From Acinetobacter sp. GSS19 (GTDB taxonomy: Bacteria > Pseudomonadota > Gammaproteobacteria > Pseudomonadales > Moraxellaceae): 64,000 bases of DNA. Below the pieces are notes generated by a model, which saw nothing but the letters and a program-made list of their open reading frames with translations, did no database searches and was not told where the DNA came from. Below, in pieces: positions 57,187-64,000 of the stretch. How positions within the stretch are numbered: position 1 is the first letter of the stretch; each line of letters opens with the position of its first letter. The translations under genes were made by a program, and so were the position numbers. The stretch is from assembly GCF_028621895.1 (NCBI RefSeq), contig NZ_CP117520.1, positions 1,984,001 to 2,048,000 of the forward strand, read 5' to 3'.

Positions 57187-58905
57187 ATGCCACATGATGT
57201 TGATCTGATTATTTTACTGGCGGTGGGGTTTGGTATTGCACTGTTTTTTGGCTATATCGCCGCCCGTTTACGCCTGCCCCCCCTCATTGGCTACCTGATT
57301 GCCGGAATCGTGATTAGCCCGAACACTCCCGGTATTGTGGCTGATATCCATCTCGCCAATCAGCTGGCGGAACTCGGGGTAATGTTCCTGATGTTTGGCG
57401 TCGGTATGCACTTTTCACTGAATGACCTGCTTCAGGTACGGCGTATTGCCTTGCCCGGTGCCATTTTGCAAATCGCGGTTGCCACGCTACTCGGTGTGGG
57501 TGTGTCCATGCTATGGGGTTGGGACTTTGGTTCTGCCCTAGTGTTTGGTCTGAGCCTATCCTGTGCCAGTACCGTGGTGCTGCTTAAGGCCTTGGGTGAT
57601 CGTGGCTTACTTGAATCCGTCAACGGTAAAATCGCAGTTGGCTGGTTACTGGTTGAAGATCTGGTGATGGTTCTAGTTCTGGTACTGTTACCGGCCACGG
57701 CTGTACTGCTTGGTGGCAAAGCCTTAAGTGCGGAAACGGATAGTAATCTGTTAGTGACCTTAGGTCTCACCCTGCTCAAGGTGGCAGGATTTATTGCCTT
57801 TATGCTGATTATCGGCAAACGTCTGGTGCCTCTGATCATGCAGTTTGTGGCCCGTCTGGGTTCGAGAGAGCTGTTTACCTTAACCGTAGTGGCGGCTGCA
57901 GTGTCAATTGCCTACGGCTCTTATGCCATTTTTGGGGTTTCCATGGCACTCGGAGCCTTCTTTGCAGGGATGGTGGTGAAAGAATCGGACTTTAGCCATC
58001 GGGCTGAAGAAGAAACCTTACCACTACGGGAAATCTTCTCTATCCTGTTTTTCGTGTCGGTGGGTATGCTGTTTGATCCACGTATTTTAGTGGAACAACC
58101 GCTGCATATTCTGGCTGTTGTTGCCATTATCATGGTGGGTAAAACACTGGCAGCGATGGCATTGGTCTTGTTCTTCCGTTACCCGATCAATACCGCACTC
58201 ACGGTCGGTGCCAGTCTGGCGCAAATTGGGGAATTCTCCTTCATCCTGGCCACACTCGGCGTATCATTACAGTTACTCAGTATCGAAGGACAGAACCTGA
58301 TTCTGGCAGGGGCATTGATTTCGATCACCCTGAATTCTTTCGTTTTTTCGGCAATTGAACCCGTCCAACGCTGGATTCGTGAACGCTCTCATTTGGCCCG
58401 TCTTCTAGAGCGCAGTGGAGATCCACTGGCCATGTTACCCGATGAAGTGTCGCAAGATTACCTGCGTGATCAGGTGGTGATTGTGGGGCATGGTGAAGTC
58501 GGTCGGCGCATTACCGAGACCTTAATGGCACAAGACATCAAGGTGGTGATCGCGGAAGAAAACCGTGAAATTGTGGAAAAGCTGCGCAGTAAAGGGATTG
58601 CTGCCGTGAGCGGGGTAGCGACTGAACCTGGTGTACTGATCCAAGCACACATCATGCACGCACGTTTGCTGGTGATTTCTCCAATGGATATTCTGGATAT
58701 CCATCGTATTGTCGATATTGCCAAACAATTGAATCCACAAATTCAGGTACTGGTGTGTGCCGAAAGCAAGGAAGAAGCGGAAGTCATCCGTCAGGATGAG
58801 ATTGGTGAAGTGTTCTATGCCAAAGAAGAAATGGCACGCAATATGAGTGGTCATATTCTGGATCGAATCGCACTCGCCCATACGCAAAGCCATACCTCAC
58901 ATTAA
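57187..58905 (+). CDS. CPA2 cation:proton antiporter, YbaL/KefB-like, with RCK domain
   Basis: 572 residues. The N-terminal part (about 1-390) has about twelve membrane segments of the Na/H-exchanger fold (LILLAVGFGIALFFGYIAARL, LMFGVGMHFSLNDL). A cytoplasmic TrkA-N/RCK domain follows (about 415-560), with the nucleotide-binding VVIVGHGEVGRRITETL and EENREIVEKLRSKG. This places it in the KefB/KefC/YbaL branch, which exports K+ or Na+ in exchange for H+ under redox or metabolite control. The C-terminal tail ends with THSQSHTSH-like residues. GGAG lies a few bases upstream. It ends in a bidirectional terminator. Confidence 0.92.
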   Translation: MPHDVDLIILLAVGFGIALFFGYIAARLRLPPLIGYLIAGIVISPNTPGIVADIHLANQLAELGVMFLMFGVGMHFSLNDLLQVRRIALPGAILQIAVATLLGVGVSMLWGWDFGSALVFGLSLSCASTVVLLKALGDRGLLESVNGKIAVGWLLVEDLVMVLVLVLLPATAVLLGGKALSAETDSNLLVTLGLTLLKVAGFIAFMLIIGKRLVPLIMQFVARLGSRELFTLTVVAAAVSIAYGSYAIFGVSMALGAFFAGMVVKESDFSHRAEEETLPLREIFSILFFVSVGMLFDPRILVEQPLHILAVVAIIMVGKTLAAMALVLFFRYPINTALTVGASLAQIGEFSFILATLGVSLQLLSIEGQNLILAGALISITLNSFVFSAIEPVQRWIRERSHLARLLERSGDPLAMLPDEVSQDYLRDQVVIVGHGEVGRRITETLMAQDIKVVIAEENREIVEKLRSKGIAAVSGVATEPGVLIQAHIMHARLLVISPMDILDIHRIVDIAKQLNPQIQVLVCAESKEEAEVIRQDEIGEVFYAKEEMARNMSGHILDRIALAHTQSHTSH

Positions 58906-58916
58906 CACCCGCACAT

Positions 58917-58944
58917 AAAAAAGCGGCTTTAAAGCCGCTTTTTT
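58917..58944. terminator. Bidirectional terminator
   Basis: A 28-base perfect palindrome AAAAAAGCGGCTTTAAAGCC... with A and T runs at each side, at the end of the antiporter gene and the convergent small gene. Confidence 0.9.
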
Positions 58945-59221
58945 AGCTGAGATATTTCGGTGGCTCATCTACGACTTCTGCCTGCCACTGGTGAATCTGC
59001 TTTTCGAACAATCCAAATAGCGCCGCCTGAATCATATGCTGCGCGACCAATGCCGTTTGGTCACCCAATAACGACTTGACTTCATCATTGAATTGAATTT
59101 TCACTAAAGGTTCTTGTTCGGAACCTGCATTGCGCAATGCGAGCTCGCCACCTTCAAGTTGAACCAACTCTAAAATCGCGTCTTGACTCCCGAAGAGTTC
59201 TTTTAACTGTTGTATAGACAT
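58943..59221 (-). CDS. Hypothetical protein
   Basis: 92 residues, acidic overall (SIQQLKELFGSQDAIL, then GEVEVVDEP-like end), predicted alpha-beta without membrane segments. The ATG at 59221 has a perfect GGAGG eight bases upstream, so it is a real gene; earlier in-frame codons (to 59293) are not needed. No known family comes to mind. The next gene upstream on the same strand (59324) is about 100 bases away. Confidence 0.75.
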   Translation of the reverse strand: MSIQQLKELFGSQDAILELVQLEGGELALRNAGSEQEPLVKIQFNDEVKSLLGDQTALVAQHMIQAALFGLFEKQIHQWQAEVVDEPPKYLS

Positions 59222-59323
59222 AAATCCTCCATGTTCAACATGGTGGCAAAGCACACCTGCACTTTGCTTCTCTAGAATTTTATATAGGCACAACGGGCCT
59301 GAATTTCAAGTCCAAGCTAGAAC

Positions 59324-59827
59324 TTAGAATTCAACCATTTCGTTACGGAAACCATCAATCAAATGAGTGAGATCGCGGTGCCATTCACGTAGAATCTTAA
59401 CATCGGGCAACCAAGATTGTGGTCCTTGGGTGACTTTGATGATTAGGTTTGATGACGTTTCTTCTTCAGGTGTCGGCTCAGTAGGCTCCGGTGCATACTG
59501 GCACATGCGATAGGCACGTTTTAACTCGGCAATAAAACCGTCTTTGGCCAACTGCTGCATCACCGAAACTTCAGGTGATACCTGCCCCTTGGCTGCCATG
59601 AGCTCTTCAATCGACTTCAAACTCGGTTGCGAGTCATTTAAACGGTAGTAACGCACCAGTTCCTGTAAAAAAGCCAACACGGCACCATGCAAATGAAACA
59701 CTGCCGCTTCACGATGGGCTTGTGCCTGTTGGATATGTTCAGTCTGCTCGGCTTGTTGACACGACAAGCGTGCAAAATAAAGTTTCTGGTTGGTGCGGTC
59801 AGCATGATAACGAGCAACGCGGGACAT
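59324..59827 (-). CDS. Hypothetical protein, DUF6586-like
   Basis: 167 residues. The start SRVARYHADRTNQKLYFARL is a strongly conserved sequence in gammaproteobacteria that I recall as DUF6586; I am not certain of the number. The body is helical with a Pro/Glu-rich linker (PEPTEPTPEEE) before a C-terminal part ending in WLPDVKILREWHRDL. AAGGA sits seven bases before the ATG. Function unknown. Possibly cotranscribed with 58943-59221. Confidence 0.75.
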   Translation of the reverse strand: MSRVARYHADRTNQKLYFARLSCQQAEQTEHIQQAQAHREAAVFHLHGAVLAFLQELVRYYRLNDSQPSLKSIEELMAAKGQVSPEVSVMQQLAKDGFIAELKRAYRMCQYAPEPTEPTPEEETSSNLIIKVTQGPQSWLPDVKILREWHRDLTHLIDGFRNEMVEF

Positions 59828-59972
59828 AGTTTTTCCTTAATCTGGCAATATCAACAGCAATGCAGGTGCATAGATTAACCACCCCATCGGCTTTTGAATA
59901 TCATTTTTTACAACACACTGCCAAAAAAGGAGCCTGCGCTCCTTCTCTGATTATGACTTCACGACATCGGGC

Positions 59973-60221
59973 TTATTTGGCCGAATCTTCCGCAGCTTTA
60001 ACACGAATTCCCATGCCATGCACACGTAAGGTATTTAAGCCTTTGATCGCCTTGATTGCTTCACGCGGATTCGGCATTTCAACAAAACCAAAGCCTTTGG
60101 ATTTTCCAGTATCTGGGTCCATCACCAAGGTACAGCTATCCACCTTGCCATACGGTTTGAATAAAGCCAACAATTCGGCTTCTGCCACAGAACGTTCCAG
60201 ATTGCGAACTAAAATTTTCAT
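59973..60221 (-). CDS. RRM-domain RNA-binding protein
   Basis: 82 residues, a single RNA recognition motif. RNP2 is ILVRNLE near residues 3-9 and RNP1 is KGFGFVEM near residues 42-49, with aromatic residues in place. Small RRM proteins of this type occur in many bacteria and bind RNA at low temperature or in stress; the target is unknown. AAGG eight bases before the ATG supports the start. Confidence 0.92.
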   Translation of the reverse strand: MKILVRNLERSVAEAELLALFKPYGKVDSCTLVMDPDTGKSKGFGFVEMPNPREAIKAIKGLNTLRVHGMGIRVKAAEDSAK

Positions 60222-60304
60222 ACACTAACCTTCAAAATAGGCAAAACCATCAAAAAGCACTCGCCTACTCCACTTTTTGAACGCCGAAGCGTAATTGACA
60301 TAGT

Positions 60305-62296
60305 TTAATCCAGATCGATGCCAAAATCTAAATTTAAGGCCTGACGTTCAATCAGTGCACTCTTCACGGTCTGCTGCCGGGTTTTATAATGGGTTTCACT
60401 GCTACATAAATCCCGAGTTAGGTCATTCAGAAAATAGCTGCTGACGGTGCGTCCCTGTTCATCAATCTGATCCCGTGCCCAGAGATTGAGATTCTGCTTG
60501 GTCAGAATCAATTCATTTTGTGCACGAGTTAAGGCCACATACAGTACCCGACGTTCCTCTTCAACCTGATCAAAATCGCCTTGTGCACGTGCATGCGGAT
60601 ATTGTCCGGCAGAAACATTGGCCACATAACACACCTTCTGCTCGGTGCCTTTAGCCGAGTGAATGGTGATTAAAGTCACCACATCTTCTTCAGACTGTCG
60701 TTCAATTTCACTGATCGAAATCGGATCAAGGACATATTCCTCTAAGAACTCACTCAACAGCTGATGTTTAGCTGCCAGCTGTTTGACCAGCTCAAAATCA
60801 TTCAGGCGTTTTGACCAGTCCTTTTTCGCATAGTTTTCCTCGAGCTGCGTCAGCACCGCCTGCAGTCCAAACTCGACACAACGTATCACTTCATGGCGCA
60901 AGGCAATCATCTGCTGCATCAGGGCAATACTTTGCTCCGGAATCCGGCCAAACTTGAGTAATAAATTGATCATTAAATCGAAATCATCTTGCTGTAGTAA
61001 CTGCTGGGACAATTTGCTGGCACTGACATCCCCCACCCCATTCCACAAGGTCAGGAAACGCATCCAGGCAATATCATCGCGTGGATTGGCCACCACGCGC
61101 AGCAAACTGAGCAGATCTTTGACATGTGCGGTTTCTAACAGCTTCATTCCCCCAATAAATCGGTAAGGAATATTGGCCTGAATAAGCGCCGCTTCAATAT
61201 GCCGTGCCGCAAAACTCGAACGCACTAACACCATGTGATCCTGCCAAGGTGCCCCATCAATCAGATGGCGTTCCTTGATATCAATCGCGATCCACTTGGC
61301 TTCATCAAATTCATTGGGGAAAATATGCAGTCGGGGCTTCAAACCTGGACCGCGATAGGCTTGCAAATGTTTGTCATAGTGGATGGGGCTCTGATCTAGC
61401 AGCCAGTTAGACAGATCCAGAATTTCTTGGGTCGAGCGGTAATTCTCGGAAAGTTTCAGGACTTCAGCATCGGGAACGCGCTGTTTAAAATGATGAATAT
61501 TTTCAAAATCCGCCCCGCGAAAACCATAAATCGATTGTGCATCATCCCCGACACAAAACAGGCTGGTTTGGCCAAGCAAAGGTTCCAGCAGGGCCCATTG
61601 CAACGGGTTGGTATCCTGCATCTCATCCACCAATAAATGACGGCACAAACCGCTCACCCAATCCCGCAGTCCTTCTGATTGTGCCAGTGCAGATGCCACA
61701 ATCGCCAGAATATCGTCATAATCCAGAAAGGCTCTTGCACGTTTACGGGTTTCATATTCCTGCATGATTTCCGCAATCTGAGCCTTAAAACCGAGAAATT
61801 CCGGCAACTGTTTTTCAAGAGCTATACTGAGCTTCTGCCGGGTATTCCGTGCATAAGAATACAGGTCACACAGCTGCTGAGGCTTGGGCAACTGGTTGGG
61901 ATTTTTCTTGTCATCCTTGCCACGCAGCAAACGGAACATCATCAACTGGTCGTCACGGTCAATAATCGAAAAACTGTCCAACCCAAAGGCTTTCGGTTGA
62001 CGACGCAGTAGATACATACAAAACGTATGAAAGGTCGAAGCACGCAAACCTTTTGCTTCAGCCCCTAAAGCCAATTCCACGCGTGCCACAATTTCACTCG
62101 CGGCACGGCGGGTAAAGGTCAGAATCTGGATTTGATTCGCCGGAATACCTTGAGCAATCAGGTACGCGGCACGGGCGACAATGGTTTTGGTTTTGCCACA
62201 GCCTGCCCCCGCCAAAACCAGACAGTTTTGTGCTGTGGTGGTTGCTGCTTGTTTCTGCTGAGGATTCAATTCATCGATCAGGGTGGCTAAACTCAT
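60305..62296 (-). CDS. UvrD/Rep-family ATP-dependent helicase
   Basis: 3'-5' DNA helicase of superfamily 1A, 663 residues. Motif I is GAGCGKTKT near residues 30-38 (with Cys in place of Gly-like residues common in UvrD), Ia is ILTFTRRAASEI, II is VDEMQDTNP (instead of DEFQD), III is GDDAQSIYGFRGAD, IV is SENYRST, V is TIHSAKGTEQ and VI is LYVALTRAQ. It is short for Rep or UvrD (670-720), and its exact role in repair or replication restart cannot be set. Neighbours give no clue. Start has GAG five bases upstream. Confidence 0.92.
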   Translation of the reverse strand: MSLATLIDELNPQQKQAATTTAQNCLVLAGAGCGKTKTIVARAAYLIAQGIPANQIQILTFTRRAASEIVARVELALGAEAKGLRASTFHTFCMYLLRRQPKAFGLDSFSIIDRDDQLMMFRLLRGKDDKKNPNQLPKPQQLCDLYSYARNTRQKLSIALEKQLPEFLGFKAQIAEIMQEYETRKRARAFLDYDDILAIVASALAQSEGLRDWVSGLCRHLLVDEMQDTNPLQWALLEPLLGQTSLFCVGDDAQSIYGFRGADFENIHHFKQRVPDAEVLKLSENYRSTQEILDLSNWLLDQSPIHYDKHLQAYRGPGLKPRLHIFPNEFDEAKWIAIDIKERHLIDGAPWQDHMVLVRSSFAARHIEAALIQANIPYRFIGGMKLLETAHVKDLLSLLRVVANPRDDIAWMRFLTLWNGVGDVSASKLSQQLLQQDDFDLMINLLLKFGRIPEQSIALMQQMIALRHEVIRCVEFGLQAVLTQLEENYAKKDWSKRLNDFELVKQLAAKHQLLSEFLEEYVLDPISISEIERQSEEDVVTLITIHSAKGTEQKVCYVANVSAGQYPHARAQGDFDQVEEERRVLYVALTRAQNELILTKQNLNLWARDQIDEQGRTVSSYFLNDLTRDLCSSETHYKTRQQTVKSALIERQALNLDFGIDLD

Positions 62297-62489
62297 AACA
62301 TCTCATCTTGTGGACTGCAGGGTTAGTTTAGCAGAGCAACCACTGAAAAGCTGATCCATCCTGTGCATGAGTGAAACAGAGATAAATACCGAATACCGAA
62401 TTTTTTCACTTCTAAAAGGTTTGCCTCACATCAGTGATCAGAATGTTTTAACAAAGATCTCCTGTTGCAAAAGATGACATTGCCTTGCT

Positions 62490-63641
62490 TCAGGCAATCC
62501 TCTCGCTCATTTTTAACAATCGGGCAATATTTTCACAGGTTCTTTCCAGATTGCGCTCACCCATCTGTAAAGCACTCGATAAATCACACGCTCCATCGAC
62601 GATACTGAAAATTGCAGTAAAACCTTCTGCATACAAGACATCAATGTCTGCTCCAACATAACCGGCACAGGCAATGACCGGTTTATGCAAACGTTTGGCC
62701 ACTTGTGCTACCCCATATGGGGTTTTTCCTAGCCCGGTTTGAAAATCAATCCCCCCTTCACCGGTCAAAACTACATCGGCTTGTGCAATATGCTCTGCCA
62801 GTCGGGTCTGTTCGATGACGATCTCTACCCCTGAACGGATCTGTGCACCTGCAAAAGCCATCAACCCAAAGCCTAATCCGCCCGCAGCACCGGCTCCGGC
62901 CTGATCTTTCACATGGATATCCAGCTGTGCTGCGACCAGATCGGCAAAATACCGCAGGTTATCATCCAGTATCTGCACCATGTCTGGGGTTGCCCCTTTC
63001 TGGGGGCCAAATATCGCGGAGGCTCCCCGCTCACCACATAAAGGATTATTTACATCACTGGCAATGATGATTTCAGTCTGCTTGAGACGCGGATCCAATC
63101 CTGTCAGATCAATCCGTTTGATTCGATGCAGCTGCCCACCACCGAGCGTGACTTCCAAATCATCAGCATCATAAAATTTCACTCCCAGTGCCTGTGCCAT
63201 CCCGGCACCTGCATCATTGGTCACACTTCCGCCCAGACCAATAATCATTTTGGTGACGCCCTGATCCAGGGCCTGTTTCATCATTTCTCCAGTCCCTAGC
63301 GTCGTGGTCACTAATGGATTCCGCTGTGCAACCGGCAATAAATGCATGCCATTGGCTTTGGCCATTTCAATGATTGCGGTTTTCCCCTGCTCCACACATC
63401 CCCAATAACTGGCAACACGCTGCTGTGGCAGCGGTCCTGTGACTTCACAAGGAACTTTTACACCATTTAATGCTGAAACCAGTGCATCTGCGGTGCCTTC
63501 CCCACCATCCGCCATCGGAACGTGAATAAAATGTGCGTTGGGAAATACTTTTTCTATGCCACGCTGCATGGCCTGACACGCCAGTTCAGCGCTCATGCTT
63601 TCTTTGAATGAATCGGGAGCAAGAACAAAGGTTTTATGCAT
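62490..63641 (-). CDS. Glycerate 2-kinase (GarK/GlxK type)
   Basis: Phosphorylates glycerate, family PF02595. About 383 residues. The start HKTFVLAPDSFKESMSAELACQ is typical, then MADGGEGTADAL, MIIGLGGSVTNDAGAGMAQALG and GAGAAGGLGFGL. The frame opens 12 codons earlier at 63677, but the family begins near this ATG. Genes of glyoxylate or glucarate metabolism are not next to it, so its pathway is not shown here. Whether the 2- or 3-phosphate is formed is from family knowledge only. Confidence 0.92.
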   Translation of the reverse strand: MHKTFVLAPDSFKESMSAELACQAMQRGIEKVFPNAHFIHVPMADGGEGTADALVSALNGVKVPCEVTGPLPQQRVASYWGCVEQGKTAIIEMAKANGMHLLPVAQRNPLVTTTLGTGEMMKQALDQGVTKMIIGLGGSVTNDAGAGMAQALGVKFYDADDLEVTLGGGQLHRIKRIDLTGLDPRLKQTEIIIASDVNNPLCGERGASAIFGPQKGATPDMVQILDDNLRYFADLVAAQLDIHVKDQAGAGAAGGLGFGLMAFAGAQIRSGVEIVIEQTRLAEHIAQADVVLTGEGGIDFQTGLGKTPYGVAQVAKRLHKPVIACAGYVGADIDVLYAEGFTAIFSIVDGACDLSSALQMGERNLERTCENIARLLKMSERIA

Positions 63642-63721
63642 GGAAAACAGATCCAGAGTTGGATTTTTCAACATCATAGTCCATATAAAACACGACAGGT
63701 ACTGGCTTTAAACTGATCCAA

Positions 63722-64000
63722 TCAGACATCTGCAGAACTTTTAGGTATTCGCTGTTGGATATACAGTGCCAGGGTCAGATAGTGGATACCTTGGAACATC
63801 AAGTCCAATGCCAGTAACAACCCGAGTAACCAGAACGGTGCTTCAGGAGAAAGAAAAATCAAGATACCCATCAAAGTGGTCAAAAACCCGGACAATAACA
63901 GCCCACCCCAACCGGCCCAAGGTTTCCAGAAAAAAGCTTTCATCATCCGGATGAGTCCGGCAACGATCAAAACGATGGCCAGCAGGTGGGTCAGTACGAT
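63722..64000 (-). CDS. HdeD-family membrane protein, N-terminus beyond window
   Basis: At least 92 residues, open to the right edge of the window. The visible part has three to four hydrophobic segments, with FFWKPWAGWGGLLLSGFLTTLMG and a PFWLLGLLLALDLMFQGIH block characteristic of the HdeD/DUF308 acid-resistance family. It ends with IPKSSADV. Its start lies beyond position 64000. The glycerate kinase gene follows on the same strand about 80 bases on. Confidence 0.82.
   Translation of the reverse strand: MVLTHLLAIVLIVAGLIRMMKAFFWKPWAGWGGLLLSGFLTTLMGILIFLSPEAPFWLLGLLLALDLMFQGIHYLTLALYIQQRIPKSSADV

Noticed and set aside
1..64000. Mobile elements, CRISPR, phage, restriction-modification or toxin-antitoxin systems
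   Set aside because: No transposase, integrase, long terminal inverted repeats, spaced direct repeats, methylase-endonuclease pair or small overlapping gene pair was found.

Overview
The window is a 64 kb stretch of chromosome that looks like the genus Acinetobacter (Moraxellaceae, Gammaproteobacteria). This rests on gene content and on the sequence of many core proteins: the ClpX/ClpP/trigger factor block, the piuA-piuC siderophore pair, a C-minus L33 beside L28, metX-metW, and a class I fumarase. Moderate-to-low GC and AT-rich intergenic regions agree. The species cannot be fixed from the sequence alone. The region is almost entirely housekeeping. I find no insertion sequence, prophage, CRISPR array, toxin-antitoxin pair, restriction system, tRNA or rRNA gene, so an undescribed multi-gene system is not evident here.

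Layout. 1-5.7 kb: the 5' part of pntA, two inner-membrane transporters, an unknown helical protein, dusA and a small secreted protein. 5.8-16.1 kb: a minus-strand run of tcdA, acnA, a TatD hydrolase, two tandem paralogous lipoproteins, prfC and an MHYT-GGDEF-EAL c-di-GMP protein. 16.1-16.5 kb: a gene-free stretch with a strong Fur-box-like palindrome of unknown target. 16.5-26.4 kb: prc, nagZ, proA, a small membrane protein, the ackA-pta operon and a methyltransferase gene broken by two frameshifts. 26.5-31.7 kb: class I fumarase, then clpX, clpP and tig. 31.7-35.6 kb: an 825-base gap with Fur-like sites ahead of piuA and piuC. 35.9-41.1 kb: leuA, metX-metW-Sel1 protein and rdgB. 41.1-46.5 kb: an AEC permease, tatABC, a twin-arginine PhoX-like phosphatase and an NRDE protein. 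46.6-51.1 kb: lgt, two small membrane proteins, thyA-folA, a META lipoprotein and msrA. 51.1-56.5 kb: tonB-exbB-exbD behind a Fur-like site, purU, and a TetR regulator divergent from an aldehyde dehydrogenase. 56.5-64 kb: rpmB-rpmG, a KefB/YbaL-type antiporter, two unknown small proteins, an RRM protein, a UvrD-type helicase, glycerate kinase and the start-truncated end of an HdeD-like protein.

How the genes work together. Several themes recur. Iron: piuA and piuC (catecholate receptor and its hydroxylase partner) and tonB-exbB-exbD (which powers such receptors) both sit behind Fur-like palindromes, and a third such site at 16.3 kb has no obvious client. Export and envelope: tatABC lies directly before a protein with a clear twin-arginine signal, lgt modifies lipoproteins such as the three predicted here, and prc and nagZ act on envelope proteins and murein. 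Carbon and C1 metabolism: acnA and fumarase (TCA cycle), ackA-pta (acetate), and thyA-folA with purU (folate). Protein quality: clpXP with trigger factor, and prfC. Most genes are closed by clear intrinsic terminators, which define the transcription units.
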